Counted from the stretch's first letter, positions 17,260 through 26,669 are shown. The stretch is 64,000 nt of DNA from Paenibacillus aestuarii (GCF_027789125.1 NZ_JAQFVF010000026.1:186001-250000), one strand, 5' to 3'. Translations and numbers: made by a program. Notes: generated from the sequence alone by a model not told the origin.

Positions 17260-17377
17260 CATTGCGCAAATAAACTCCAATTAAACTATGTATGTACTCG
17301 CAAGAATTGCAGGGAGAAATGATGGCAGGTCTTCCATATTAATAAATAGATCAGACTGAGGGGATCCTCGGTTTTTT
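17260..17377 (+). ncRNA. Possible short leader/sRNA with 7-codon ORF and terminator
   Basis: GGGAG (17312-17316) precedes ATG 17319/17322 and a tiny frame reading M-M-A-G-L-P-Y-stop (to 17342). A hairpin with CTGAGG (17356-17361), CCTCGG (17366-17371) and a T6 tail follows. A weak promoter-like TTGCGC sits near 17262. It could be an sRNA or a leader-peptide attenuator ahead of the HD-GYP gene at 17479. Confidence 0.35.
17356..17377 (+). terminator. Rho-independent terminator upstream of the HD-GYP gene
   Basis: Six-base stem (one G-T pair), GGAT loop and six T residues. No annotated upstream gene on the plus strand needs it, which is why a short transcript is suspected here. Confidence 0.65.
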
Positions 17378-17478
17378 AATGTTATTTTACTGCCATATTA
17401 TGAATGGCTGGTAAATGATAAGGGTGTTGAACCGTATCACAATGCAGAATAATGTCGGTTTGTTTCTGGGAGGCTTAA

Positions 17479-18186
17479 GTGTTCACCGAAGATGACAACA
17501 ACGAGAGAATGAACTTACTTCACTTCTATTCTCCGGTTATGACGCAAGAAATGTACAAGTTTACGCAGTCTTATATGAATATTTTGTCTGCTAAAGACAA
17601 CTCCATTGTTAAGCATTCCGAGCGAGTTGCGAATTACGCCATGATGATTGCCTGTGAATTCAATTGTTTGAAGCAGGAATGTTTCAAGTATTATCTTGGC
17701 GGTCTCTTGCATGACATCGGTAAAGTGGATATACCGGACTATATTTTATTGAAACCATCCAAATTGACACCTGCGGAATATGAAGTCATCAAAAAACATC
17801 CGGAATTCGGCTATAACAAGTTAAAGCAATATGAAATCTTTAAAGAATTGCAAATTTTGGAGATGGTTAGACATCACCATGAGCAGTATGACGGTACCGG
17901 TTACCCTTTGAATTTGAAGGGGGAGGAAATTCCTAAAGCAGCAAGGATCTTATCTGTTGCCGATTCGTTTGAAGCTATGACAGCGAGCAGGGTGTATCGT
18001 TCTGAACAAAGCCTTGACTTCGCCATCCATCAGTTGCGTGAACATAAGGGTACTCAGTTTGATCCAGAGGTAGTCGATGTTTTCCTAGAGATCATTCACA
18101 GAGAAACTACAAAGTCGGATACCATTAAGTTTCTGAACATGAGGTGTGTCGAACATGGAACATTGGGAAGCTGTACCTCGCCTTAA
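17479..18186 (+). CDS. HD-GYP domain phosphodiesterase (c-di-GMP hydrolysis)
   Basis: The 235-residue protein is essentially one HD-GYP domain. It has HSERVANYAMMIA, the HD pair in LLHDIGKVDIPD (His78-Asp79), HHHEQ (132-136) and the diagnostic YDGTGYP (137-143), so the active site looks complete. No sensor or membrane domain is present. GTG 17479 has GGGAGG 5 nt upstream. Its 3' end overlaps the CBS-GGDDF gene by about 30 nt, putting opposite c-di-GMP activities under one transcript. Confidence 0.9.
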   Translation: MFTEDDNNERMNLLHFYSPVMTQEMYKFTQSYMNILSAKDNSIVKHSERVANYAMMIACEFNCLKQECFKYYLGGLLHDIGKVDIPDYILLKPSKLTPAEYEVIKKHPEFGYNKLKQYEIFKELQILEMVRHHHEQYDGTGYPLNLKGEEIPKAARILSVADSFEAMTASRVYRSEQSLDFAIHQLREHKGTQFDPEVVDVFLEIIHRETTKSDTIKFLNMRCVEHGTLGSCTSP

Positions 18187-19144
18187 AGAGATACATATCC
18201 AACCAGGTCATACTGTTGATGAGAATGAATCCCTCGGTGCCTTTGTAGATAAAATCAAGTCGCAGAAGTCATCGACGCGAACGTACGTGGTCTTAAGAGG
18301 TAAAAAGCCTGTAGGGATTATTCGAAGTGTAGATATGTTCCGTTTACTAGGAACGTTATTCGGTGTGGCGCTTAATTATAAAAAGCGGTTAACAGATGTG
18401 ATGTATTTGAATTTTATTACTTTAGATTGGAATACAAGAGTCGATGAGGTCTCAAGAAAAGCAATGGAACGTCCCTATGAGGATATCTATGATGATATCA
18501 TTGTGACCAATGAACAAGGTGACTTCTTCGGGGTTGTACCTATTTACGAATTGCTTGGGCTGATGACGGAAGTTAGAGTCAAAGAAGCTGTTCAGCAGAA
18601 TCCGTTGACTGGACTACCGGGTAATGAAAAGATTAATGAATATGTGTCGATGAAAATAAATGAGAATGAACCCTTTTCAGTTGTTTACATCGATATTGAT
18701 CATTTTAAGGCATATAACGATGTATATGGCTTTAAATATGGCGATGACGTCATCAAATGGGTAGGCAACCTATTGCTTCAAGAAAGCAAGCAGCATTGTG
18801 CATTCGTAGGACATGTAGGCGGAGACGATTTTGTCGCCTGTTTAAATGCGGAATCTTCCATCAGCTATTGCCAAGAAGTAATTAAATCTTTTGAGGAAAC
18901 GAAAGCGAAATTTTATACGGCGGAAGACTTTTCCAAAAATTATATCGACGCATTAGACCGGAGCAATCAAGCAGCAAGATTCCCGCTGATCTGTCTTTCT
19001 TTGGCCGTTATTCATATTTATTCGAATGATAATCTGAATATTAGCGATATATCCCTCTATGCCGCAAAACTAAAAAAACAAGCTAAGCTAGAGCTAACCA
19101 GCAATATTGTGCAAATTCGATTAGGTGAGAACAACGGTTCATAA
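18155..19144 (+). CDS. CBS-pair plus GGDEF-like protein (GGDDF variant)
   Basis: About 329 residues. Two CBS motifs fill the N-terminal part (TYVVLRGKKPVGIIRSVDM and IIVTNEQGDFFGVVPIYEL, about 40-140), followed by a GGDEF domain with NPLTGLPGN, YIDIDHFKAYND and the signature loop VGGDDF instead of GGDEF. No RxxD inhibitory site is seen five residues before the signature. The Glu-to-Asp change may weaken or retain cyclase activity; a receptor role for nucleotides via the CBS pair is possible. The gene overlaps the HD-GYP gene; GTG 18146 is an alternative start. Confidence 0.83.
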   Translation: MEHWEAVPRLKEIHIQPGHTVDENESLGAFVDKIKSQKSSTRTYVVLRGKKPVGIIRSVDMFRLLGTLFGVALNYKKRLTDVMYLNFITLDWNTRVDEVSRKAMERPYEDIYDDIIVTNEQGDFFGVVPIYELLGLMTEVRVKEAVQQNPLTGLPGNEKINEYVSMKINENEPFSVVYIDIDHFKAYNDVYGFKYGDDVIKWVGNLLLQESKQHCAFVGHVGGDDFVACLNAESSISYCQEVIKSFEETKAKFYTAEDFSKNYIDALDRSNQAARFPLICLSLAVIHIYSNDNLNISDISLYAAKLKKQAKLELTSNIVQIRLGENNGS

Positions 19145-19258
19145 ATGAAGTGATTAAGTAAGCAGGAAACCGAGTGGGAAGAAAAAGTAGACATAGAGTT
19201 GTGGAGAAACAACCGCTCGTTATTATAGATATACTGTATATTAGGATGGGAGAAATCA

Positions 19259-21058
19259 ATGATCATGGTCTGGTATAGCCGATTACTATCGAATCTAAAG
19301 AAATTACGGTCGCCTTTTAAACCTAACAAAATAAAGAATGTCATTCCGAATTTGCAGTTCACGATGAGGCTCAAGTTATTGTTAAGCTTTGCTGGAATTC
19401 TGATTATTTTCATGGCCATGATCGGTTTCAACATGTATCAGATCAATCAAATCAAACATAATTTATCTTTGCAAAATGAAAAAATGGATTTAAAGTTAAC
19501 CGTCATGGAACTTAAAAATAGAGTCCAAGAGCTGAATATTATCGGCTCTGGTTTGGAAATTTCCAAGAACCAAGCATACATCGCGAAGTTCAAGGATACT
19601 AGGAAAGTATATGATGAACTCGTTAAAAAGATCGGGGATACAGCGAAAACACCCGAGGAAAATAAATGGCGCAGTCAGATTATTACAGCATCGACGGAGT
19701 ACATCAATAACTTTGATACAGCGAGCCGGATGATTACAGACCCAAGTATTAAAAAAGCAGATCTGGATATCAATATGATGTATTTGTACGATGAATCCCA
19801 AAAATTAATGAATACGATCTTTGCATCCGTCGATCAATTCTATAACGAATATTCTAATGATTTTCAAGTGGCCAGCGATCATACTGGCAGCGTACTGAAC
19901 AATACATCGACCATCATGCTTGTGACAGGTATTGTCGTATTAGTAGCCACTGTAGCGGTTGCTATTGCGCTGTTTAGTTCTTTCATAACGCCGATTCGCA
20001 AGCTTCAGAACGCAATCCGTGTTATCGCTGGCGGAGATCTGAGATACAAGATCGGCTCGACCAAGCAGGACGAGCTTGGACAACTGAGCCAGGGCTTCGA
20101 TCAAATGGTCGATCAGATTCGCAGCATGATTGATGTTACGCAACACGCAAGCGGCCGTATTAATGATTCCGTGCAAACGGTTCTTAGCACTTCAGACCAA
20201 TCCTTGGAATTCTCCCATGATTCGAAAACGAAAATGAACTCAGTGCTCGAAAGCATTATGGTGCAGTCGGAAAGCATCGCGCAAATCTCGATGGCCGTCA
20301 ATGAAACAGCGATTGGCGTGAATAAAGTGGCGGCAGCTGCAACCATGACATATGAAAGCTCGCTGCAATCGCAATCTCAGGCCAAAGAGGGCAAGCAATT
20401 GGTCGATAGCTCGATCGAGCAGATGGGCATTATCAATCGTTCTACGGAAGAGCTTACCTCGACCATTGACGGATTGAAGCAACTGGCTTCCGGCATCCGC
20501 AATATCGCGTCGAAAATCGGGGAAATCGCTTCTCGCACCAATATTTTGGCGCTTAACGCTGCCATTGAAGCGGCTCGCGCTGGACAGGCGGGCAAAGGTT
20601 TTGCCGTCGTCGCAGATGAAGTGAAGAAGTTAGCGGATGAGTCGAAAATTTCTTCCCAAGAAGTCGTGACCATTACGCATGCGATCAGCACTGATATCGA
20701 GAAGGCGATTCAATCGATGGTAGTTAACAAGAAAGAGGTTCATCATGGCATTAAAATGATGAACGATGTGAATGAAGCATTCGCCGTCATCCTTGAATCC
20801 GTCGAGGGGATCGTGAGGCAAGTTCATGATTCTTCCGCAGCAGCAGAGCAAATGTCCGCAAGCTCGCAACAAGTCTCGGCCAGCTTGGAAGAGATGGTTA
20901 CACTGACCAACTCTTCCGGTGAACTCGTTAACGCAGTGTCAGAGATCATCGAAAGCCAGGTTGATTTGGCAAGCAACTTGGCGGGTTCGGTGCAAGAGCT
21001 TGCGGCGATGGGCGCTAATTTAAATGATTCTGTGAAAAATTTCAAAATTTCAGAGTAA
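19259..21058 (+). CDS. Methyl-accepting chemotaxis protein
   Basis: The 599-residue chemoreceptor has a cytoplasmic N-tail of ~35 residues, TM1 ([18 protein letters not shown]), an extracellular helical sensor with coiled-coil character (about 60-215), TM2 ([20 protein letters not shown]), a HAMP domain ([21 protein letters not shown]...) and the signalling domain with the conserved hairpin tip ([21 protein letters not shown]). GGGAG lies upstream of ATG 19259. It sits just downstream of the two c-di-GMP genes, suggesting linked control of motility. The ligand is unknown. A terminator follows. Confidence 0.93.
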   Translation: MIMVWYSRLLSNLKKLRSPFKPNKIKNVIPNLQFTMRLKLLLSFAGILIIFMAMIGFNMYQINQIKHNLSLQNEKMDLKLTVMELKNRVQELNIIGSGLEISKNQAYIAKFKDTRKVYDELVKKIGDTAKTPEENKWRSQIITASTEYINNFDTASRMITDPSIKKADLDINMMYLYDESQKLMNTIFASVDQFYNEYSNDFQVASDHTGSVLNNTSTIMLVTGIVVLVATVAVAIALFSSFITPIRKLQNAIRVIAGGDLRYKIGSTKQDELGQLSQGFDQMVDQIRSMIDVTQHASGRINDSVQTVLSTSDQSLEFSHDSKTKMNSVLESIMVQSESIAQISMAVNETAIGVNKVAAAATMTYESSLQSQSQAKEGKQLVDSSIEQMGIINRSTEELTSTIDGLKQLASGIRNIASKIGEIASRTNILALNAAIEAARAGQAGKGFAVVADEVKKLADESKISSQEVVTITHAISTDIEKAIQSMVVNKKEVHHGIKMMNDVNEAFAVILESVEGIVRQVHDSSAAAEQMSASSQQVSASLEEMVTLTNSSGELVNAVSEIIESQVDLASNLAGSVQELAAMGANLNDSVKNFKISE

Positions 21059-21066
21059 CTATAGTT

Positions 21067-21121
21067 GAAAAGGGTTATTCCTTCGATAGCTGGCCGGCTG
21101 TCGAGGAATAGCCTTTTTTTT
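21067..21121 (+). terminator. Terminator after the chemoreceptor gene
   Basis: AAAGGGTTATTCCTTCGA pairs with TCGAGGAATAGCCTTT (a few mismatches), followed by a T-run. Confidence 0.8.
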
Positions 21122-21194
21122 AGTATAACGGTTTACTTAATCTTAATTAGGCGATAACAATGCGCTGATAAAGGCTTGCTATACTGCTCTCAAG

Positions 21195-21215
21195 TAAGTC
21201 AATTAATTTGACTAA
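21195..21215. promoter_or_regulatory. Candidate ROK-regulator operator with -10 element just upstream
   Basis: Inverted repeat AGTCAA (21197-21202), 5-nt spacer, TTGACT (21208-21213), extending one or two bases each side. TATACT at 21180-21185 is a likely -10, so the repeat covers the transcription start. This layout resembles XylR/ROK operators, and a ROK gene closes the operon (25176). Confidence 0.6.
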
Positions 21216-21229
21216 TTAAGGAGCGTGCT

Positions 21230-22108
21230 ATGAATAGACTGAAAGAGAACCTCACTGGTTACGTGCTTTTGACGCCGGCGTTCGTCATGCTCGGACTGTT
21301 CGTTATTATTCCGATTATTTATTGCTTCTGGCTTAGCTTCTATTCGTGGGACATGCTGCGACCTAACCCATCCTTCATCGGGCTGGACAATTACCGCCGG
21401 TTATTCACCGATGAAGAGTTCTACATGACGCTGAAGCGGACATTCCTCTATGCGTTCATGACCGTTCCTAGCTCTATGCTACTCGGACTAATCTTTGCGC
21501 TGCTGCTGGACAAAGGGGGCAAAGCGTGGCTCATCGCTTACCGTTCCGTTTTCTTTGCGCCGATGGTGACGTCGGCCGTCGCCGTATCCATCGTGTGGAT
21601 GTGGATTTATCATCCCGACCACGGCTTGATGAACGCGCTGTTGAAACCGCTCGGGATCGGACCTTACCGCTGGCTGAACGACGAGCAGACATCACTGGTT
21701 TCTTTGGCCATTATGGCAGTGTGGAAAACGGCTGGCTATTGCGTCATTTTATACTTGGCTGCCCTGCAATCGATTGACCCTCACCTGGAGGAAGCGGCCC
21801 GGATTGACGGAGCAACCAGCTGGCACATCGTGCTGAAGATAAAAATTCCGCTGATTGCGCCAATGACGCTGCTGATGCTAATTCTGCAGACGATCGAGCA
21901 ATTTCAAACCTTCACCCAGGTTAACGTCATGACGCAGGGCGGACCTGCACAAAGTACGGAGCTGCTCGTCGTGCAGCTGTACCATTATGCATTTGAAGCG
22001 TTCCAAATGGGGTACGCATCCACCATCGCGATTACGATATTCATCATCATTTTGGCGCTTACCTTGCTGCAAATGGTTGTAATAGGGCGTCGCGTTCACT
22101 ACCAATGA
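21230..22108 (+). CDS. ABC transporter permease, carbohydrate/glycerol-3-phosphate type (MalF/UgpA-like)
   Basis: The 292-residue membrane protein has six hydrophobic segments and the permease EAA loop (EEAARIDGATSWHIVLKIKIPLIAP, about 188-212) that contacts the ATPase. It pairs with the permease at 22128, the lipoprotein at 23110 and a glycerophosphodiesterase at 24426, so a Ugp-like substrate (glycerophosphodiesters or glycerol-3-phosphate) is likely. No ATPase gene is in the operon. GGAG precedes ATG 21230. Confidence 0.9.
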   Translation: MNRLKENLTGYVLLTPAFVMLGLFVIIPIIYCFWLSFYSWDMLRPNPSFIGLDNYRRLFTDEEFYMTLKRTFLYAFMTVPSSMLLGLIFALLLDKGGKAWLIAYRSVFFAPMVTSAVAVSIVWMWIYHPDHGLMNALLKPLGIGPYRWLNDEQTSLVSLAIMAVWKTAGYCVILYLAALQSIDPHLEEAARIDGATSWHIVLKIKIPLIAPMTLLMLILQTIEQFQTFTQVNVMTQGGPAQSTELLVVQLYHYAFEAFQMGYASTIAITIFIIILALTLLQMVVIGRRVHYQ

Positions 22109-22127
22109 AGCGGGAGGAGGAAACACA

Positions 22128-23051
22128 TTGAATACGAAAGTGGCGGTTTCTGGAATGGCTGATCTGGAGCGCTCAGGTGCAGCGAATAAGAAGCCTGAAG
22201 GAAACATTCTTTTGAAACGTAAAGCACTAACGGGTTTGATCGGCGCACTTTTGAAGCATGCGGTGCTGCTGGTCGCTTCCGTGGTGATGATTTTGCCCTT
22301 TATTTGGATGATCACTTCTTCCTTCAAGCCGGGAGACGAAATTTTTACGTCGAGTTTCCTCGCTTTGCCCAGCCGATGGGTGTGGGGAAATTATAAAGCG
22401 GCATGGCATGCAGCGCCGTTCGGCCGCTTCTTCCTCAACAGCTCGATCATTGCGGTCGGCGTAGTGGTCGGGCAGTTGATCACCTGCTCGTTCGCAGCTT
22501 ATGCGCTCACGTGGGTGAATCTATGGGGCCGCAGGTTTTTGTTTCTGTTCATTGTGGCCACAACGATGATTCCATTCGAATCGACGATCATTCCGTCATA
22601 TTTGGTAATAAAGCAGCTCGGATGGATGAATAGTTATATCGGGCTTATTGCCCCCAGCTTAACCAGTGTGTTTGGCATTTTTTTGCTGAGACAATTTTTC
22701 CTGACAGTGCCCAAGGATTTGTTTGAGGCGGCCAAAATGGACGGCTGCACGCACTTCGGCATTTTGTTCCGCATCATGCTGCCCTTGTCGAAGACGGTGC
22801 TGGCGACCATGAGTTTGTTCGCTTTCTTGCATGCCTGGAACAGCTACTTATGGCCATTGATGATTACGAGCAGCGCCAGCATGCGTACGGTCCAAATCGG
22901 GCTGCGGTATATGATCAACGTGGAGCTCGGCACGCAATGGCCTTTGCTTATGGCAGCATCCACTTTTATTATCCTCCCGGTGCTAACCTTCTTCTTGTTG
23001 ATGCAAAAATATTTTATTCGCGGGGTCATGCAGTCCGGAATCAAAGCTTAG
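22128..23051 (+). CDS. ABC transporter permease, carbohydrate/glycerol-3-phosphate type (MalG/UgpE-like)
   Basis: The 307-residue second permease has a charged N-terminal tail of ~45 residues, about six membrane segments and an EAA loop (FEAAKMDGCTHFGILFRIMLPLSK). The TTG start at 22128 is supported by GGAGGAGG 7 nt upstream. It lies 19 nt after the first permease and forms the heterodimeric channel with it. Confidence 0.9.
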   Translation: MNTKVAVSGMADLERSGAANKKPEGNILLKRKALTGLIGALLKHAVLLVASVVMILPFIWMITSSFKPGDEIFTSSFLALPSRWVWGNYKAAWHAAPFGRFFLNSSIIAVGVVVGQLITCSFAAYALTWVNLWGRRFLFLFIVATTMIPFESTIIPSYLVIKQLGWMNSYIGLIAPSLTSVFGIFLLRQFFLTVPKDLFEAAKMDGCTHFGILFRIMLPLSKTVLATMSLFAFLHAWNSYLWPLMITSSASMRTVQIGLRYMINVELGTQWPLLMAASTFIILPVLTFFLLMQKYFIRGVMQSGIKA

Positions 23052-23109
23052 CTTGCGGACAATGAGCCTGTCATATATACAAACATTTATTTAGGAGGAG
23101 AAAGAAACC

Positions 23110-24411
23110 ATGAAAAAAACATCCATCGCTTTATTAGCTCTGCTGATGGCGGCAACAACCGGCTGCGGGGCAAAGGAGACGGCAAGCTCGCCGAATACGG
23201 CAGCTAGCGCTAGCACGAATGCTTCTTCGGCGCCTGAGAAAGACATCACTCTGACGTTCTGGTCCACGAGCCAAGATTTGTATGCGGACTTGACGAAGAA
23301 ATTTGAAGCGCAAAATCCGCATATCAAAATCAAAGCTGACTTCATGGGCGATTACGATGCGATGGAGCAGAAGGTGTTGGCCGGCGTTGTTGCAGGCACG
23401 CTCCCGAATGTCGTTCAACTCGGCCAGCGCTACGGGATTCCGCAAGTGGCCGACAGCGGCAAGCTGATTCCAATTGAGCAGTTTATGAACGATCAGGACA
23501 AGCAGGATGTCTATCCAGCGTTCTGGGATCGTTTCCGTTATAAAAACAAGCTGTGGACCATTCCGTTCAACAGCAGTACGCCTGTCCTCTATTATAATAA
23601 GACGATGCTGGATAAAGCTGGATTGAAAGCGCCGGGCACATGGGACGAGCTGACGGCTAACGCCAAAAAGCTTACGCAGGATACAAATGGCGACGGTAAG
23701 CCGGATGTTTGGGGCTTTAGCTCGGCAACGGATACGCCTTGGTATTTCCAAGCGATGGTCTGGGATCGTGGCGGCGCGCTTCTGGACGCCAGCGGCAAAC
23801 CGACGGTGAACAGCAAGGAAGCTGTGGATACGCTGAAAGCCTATCAGGATCTTGTCAACGTAGACAAAGCGATGGCGCCGAACCAGCACAAGACAGCGGG
23901 TGAAGACTTCACAGCCGGCAAGCTGGCGATGATGTACTGGTCGGGCTCCTCGCTGAAGAGCTTCCAGAAGCAGGTTGGCGACAAGTTCGAGATCGGCGTC
24001 GCCTACATGCCGAGCATTCAATCGCGCAACGTGCCGATTGGCGGCAACAGCCTGGGGATCTTCCAATCCGATAAAGAGACGGAAGCCGCTTCCTGGAAAT
24101 TCGTACAGTTCTTGACGAATGCCGAGAATGCTGCGCAAACCAGTATGACAACAGGTTACGCGCCAATCCGCAAAACGGCTGCAGACCTGCCGCAATTTAA
24201 AGATTTGCTGGGGAAAGACGCCTTGTTTAAATCGATCATGGAGCAAAACCAATATTTGAAAGCTAACGGTATCAGCCCTGCTGACGCAGTCATCTGGAAT
24301 GGACTCGTGTCGGCACAAGAGAAGGTTGAGGGTGACGCGAAGGCGGATCCGCAGGTCTTGCTCGATAAGCTGCAGGCGGACGTCGAGAAATATCTCAAGG
24401 ATTACAAATAA
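23110..24411 (+). CDS. Extracellular solute-binding lipoprotein (family 1, UgpB-like)
   Basis: The 433-residue lipoprotein has an N-terminal signal with lipobox ending TTGC (Cys19), a short Ser/Ala linker and the family-1 binding fold (TLTFWSTSQDLYADLTKKFEAQNP...). It should sit on the outer face of the membrane and deliver substrate to the permeases at 21230 and 22128. Operon context (GDPD next) suggests glycerol-phosphate compounds, but other sugars cannot be excluded. AGGAGGAG precedes ATG 23110. Confidence 0.9.
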   Translation: MKKTSIALLALLMAATTGCGAKETASSPNTAASASTNASSAPEKDITLTFWSTSQDLYADLTKKFEAQNPHIKIKADFMGDYDAMEQKVLAGVVAGTLPNVVQLGQRYGIPQVADSGKLIPIEQFMNDQDKQDVYPAFWDRFRYKNKLWTIPFNSSTPVLYYNKTMLDKAGLKAPGTWDELTANAKKLTQDTNGDGKPDVWGFSSATDTPWYFQAMVWDRGGALLDASGKPTVNSKEAVDTLKAYQDLVNVDKAMAPNQHKTAGEDFTAGKLAMMYWSGSSLKSFQKQVGDKFEIGVAYMPSIQSRNVPIGGNSLGIFQSDKETEAASWKFVQFLTNAENAAQTSMTTGYAPIRKTAADLPQFKDLLGKDALFKSIMEQNQYLKANGISPADAVIWNGLVSAQEKVEGDAKADPQVLLDKLQADVEKYLKDYK

Positions 24412-24425
24412 GGGGGAACCATCCT

Positions 24426-25145
24426 ATGTTTATGAATTTGGCACATCGTGGCGCGTCGGAATACGCGCCGGAGAATACGCTGGCTGCATTTTACAAAGGT
24501 GTGGAGATGGGCGCAAACGGGATAGAAACTGACCTGCGCCTATCGAAAGATGGCACGGTCATTCTGTTTCACGATCATGAGCTGAAACGGACGACGAATG
24601 GCAGTGGGGCGCCTGGCGATTACAATTGGAGCGAGCTCGCAGAGCTCGACGCCGGCTCCTGGTTCTCTCCTGAATATGCGGGAGAACGGCTGGTCACATT
24701 CGAGGAATTTCTGCGATTTTTTGGCAGGAAGGACTTGTTTTTCGCATTGGAGCTTAAAGATCGCCACGTCGAAGAGAAGATGCTTGACTTGGTGAAGCGA
24801 TATCGTGTACAAGAGAAGGTAACGGTTACTTCGTTTCTTTTTGATAATCTGGTTGCGGTTCGAAAGCTTGACTCGGATATCCGCATCGGGCATCTGATTC
24901 GCCAGATTGACCTCCCGGCTCTCGAGCGGCTGAAGGAGATTGGCGCACAGCAAGTATGTCCTAGCGCAGAGCTGTTGACTGCGGCAGATGTGGAGCTGGC
25001 CAAGTCGCATGGCTTTGAGGTTCGCGCCTGGGGCGCATTTTCCGTGGAGTTGATGGAGCATATCCTCGCGTGCGGCGTGGATGGGACTACGATTAATTTT
25101 CCTGATATATTAACACAACGTTTACAAACTATGCAGCACGTGTAA
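24426..25145 (+). CDS. Glycerophosphodiester phosphodiesterase (GDPD)
   Basis: The 239-residue TIM-barrel enzyme cleaves glycerophosphodiesters to glycerol-3-phosphate and an alcohol. Motifs are HRGASEYAPENT (catalytic His near residue 7), ETDLRLSKDG (metal-binding E-x-D), FHDHELKRTTNG (second His) and a C-terminal GVDGTTINFPD. There is no signal peptide, so it acts inside the cell on imported substrate, like UgpQ. It follows the binding protein by 14 nt. GGGGGA precedes ATG 24426. Confidence 0.92.
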   Translation: MFMNLAHRGASEYAPENTLAAFYKGVEMGANGIETDLRLSKDGTVILFHDHELKRTTNGSGAPGDYNWSELAELDAGSWFSPEYAGERLVTFEEFLRFFGRKDLFFALELKDRHVEEKMLDLVKRYRVQEKVTVTSFLFDNLVAVRKLDSDIRIGHLIRQIDLPALERLKEIGAQQVCPSAELLTAADVELAKSHGFEVRAWGAFSVELMEHILACGVDGTTINFPDILTQRLQTMQHV

Positions 25146-25175
25146 CAGAAAGCGATCAAGAAGGAGTGCAGCAGT

Positions 25176-26321
25176 GTGAGCATGAATTATAACAGCTTCC
25201 AGTGGATGAAGCTCAACAACCAGCGCAAGGTGCTGGAGTTGCTCCACTACGAGCCTTCGATCTCCCGGGTAGAGATTGCCCGCAGGACACAGCTGACGAA
25301 GCAAACCATTACGAATTTGATCAACGAGTGCCTGGAGAAGGAATGGGTGGAAGAGGTACAGACACAAGCCGTAAAAGGGGCCGGTCGCCGACCGGTCCTG
25401 CTTCGTCTGAGGCGGGAAAAGCTTCTGGCCATTGGGATTGAAGTGACAGGGACCTATCTGGCAGGGGCCTTAATCAATTACAATGCAGCTTTGCTCCATC
25501 AGGAGAAGCTTGCGCTAAACGGACCTGTGGCGATGGACTATCTGCTTGCGCAGATGGAGACGATCATCGGCCGCCTGCTTGCGCATGTGCCTGAAACATG
25601 CCGCTTGCTGGGCATCGGTTTCGGGATGCAGGGAGTCGTTGACTCTGACACGGGCGTTGTACTGCGCTCTCCTTATGCCGGCATGTTCTCGTTTGATTTG
25701 GCTACATGGGCAGAGCAGAAGTATAGTCTTTCGATTCGCGTGGAAAATAATGTAAGGGCTTTTGCCAACGGAGAGATCTGGATCCGGAGCAATCGTTCGC
25801 TGCAGGATACATTATGCGTCTACCTGGATGAGGGGGTGGGAAGCGCACTGCTGCTCCGGGGCAAATTGTACACGGGGTCAAGTTACCTAGCTGGTGAGAT
25901 CGGACATATCAAAGTGCGGGACAATGGCACGTCATGCCGCTGCGGGCAGAACGGCTGCTTAGAGGCGCATATTTCGGTTGAGGCGATTACGAAACAATTG
26001 AAGCGGACGAATTTCGAAGAAATTGTTGCACAGCTTGCTGAAGGAGATGAGGATGCGGTAGCGCTTCTGGAGCAGGCCGGCAGCTGGCTGGGGCTAACGC
26101 TCGGAAATTCGGCCAATCTGCTAAACCCGTCGGAGATCATTATTGGCGGACAGTTGACCGTGGTGTCATCGTGGTTTATGGTCCCCTGTTTGGAAATGTT
26201 CAACAAGACAGCTCTTCCAAAGGCTCATGCCGACATCGTGTTGAGCGATTATCGCCGCAATAACTGCAGCATCGGAGCGGGAACGTTGGTTTTCCAACAT
26301 TGGATGAGGCATCCCAATTAG
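25176..26321 (+). CDS. ROK family transcriptional regulator (XylR/NagC-like)
   Basis: The 381-residue protein has an N-terminal winged helix (RVEIARRTQLTKQTITNLINECLEK, ~28-53) and a ROK domain with the ATP/sugar-binding GVGSALLLRGKL stretch and the ROK zinc motif (GHIKV then CRCGQNGCLEAH). Such repressors bind an inverted repeat and respond to a sugar-type ligand. The GTG start at 25176 is 9 nt from AAGGAG. As the last gene of the operon it probably represses the promoter at 21180 through the repeat at 21195-21215. Confidence 0.9.
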   Translation: MSMNYNSFQWMKLNNQRKVLELLHYEPSISRVEIARRTQLTKQTITNLINECLEKEWVEEVQTQAVKGAGRRPVLLRLRREKLLAIGIEVTGTYLAGALINYNAALLHQEKLALNGPVAMDYLLAQMETIIGRLLAHVPETCRLLGIGFGMQGVVDSDTGVVLRSPYAGMFSFDLATWAEQKYSLSIRVENNVRAFANGEIWIRSNRSLQDTLCVYLDEGVGSALLLRGKLYTGSSYLAGEIGHIKVRDNGTSCRCGQNGCLEAHISVEAITKQLKRTNFEEIVAQLAEGDEDAVALLEQAGSWLGLTLGNSANLLNPSEIIIGGQLTVVSSWFMVPCLEMFNKTALPKAHADIVLSDYRRNNCSIGAGTLVFQHWMRHPN

Positions 26322-26330
26322 GATCATTTC

Positions 26331-26362
26331 AAAAAGGGCGAGCATTTCGACTCTTTTTTTAT
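26331..26362 (+). terminator. Possible terminator after the ROK gene
   Basis: An imperfect A-rich/T-rich hairpin (AAAAAGGGCGA ... TCGACTCTTTTTTT) with a T7 tail. Confidence 0.4.
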
Positions 26363-26510
26363 TTTCAAGGAACCCATTTTTTCGGAAAACTATTCACTGT
26401 TAGGTATGGTCAAGGAACAAAAGTTGTGTTATTATTTATCACATAAGAAAAGTTGTTGGCAGGAATAATAACATTTAATGTTATGTTCTATAATTGAATT
26501 ATAAAACTGT

Positions 26511-26640
26511 TTTCTAGGGTTCCGCAGTTAGCTATAACTTCATTCTTATGTGAAGTTAACTGGACTGGTCCGAGAGGAAACGCACAGCAAGCGCTCAAAA
26601 GTGCAGGCTGTGTTCACGGAGGGATAAAAGCCCGGGAGGA
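26511..26640 (+). ncRNA. Guanidine-I (ykkC) riboswitch
   Basis: The conserved ykkC aptamer landmarks occur in order: CTAGGGTTCCG (26514-26524), ACTGGTCCGAGAGGAAAC (26564-26581), and CACGGAGGGATAAAAGCCCGGG (about 26615-26636), with a variable hairpin in between. It is followed at once by a terminator whose 5' arm overlaps the aptamer's last conserved bases. Free guanidine is known to switch this class on, so the operon downstream should be induced by guanidine. TATAAT at 26489-26494 is the likely -10; the -35 is weak. Confidence 0.93.
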
Positions 26641-26669
26641 TGTTACTCACATCTTCCCGGGCTTTTTTT
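26626..26669 (+). terminator. Riboswitch-controlled attenuator
   Basis: AAAAGCCCGGGAGGATGT (26626-26643) pairs with ACATCTTCCCGGGCTTTT (26650 onward) and ends in T7. The 5' arm overlaps the ykkC aptamer end, so ligand binding should prevent this hairpin. Confidence 0.9.

Noticed and set aside
23134-24318. Long minus-strand open frame (394 codons) opposite the UgpB-like gene
   Set aside because: It mirrors the binding-protein gene, has an Arg/Leu-rich unnatural composition and no family features; a codon-bias shadow.
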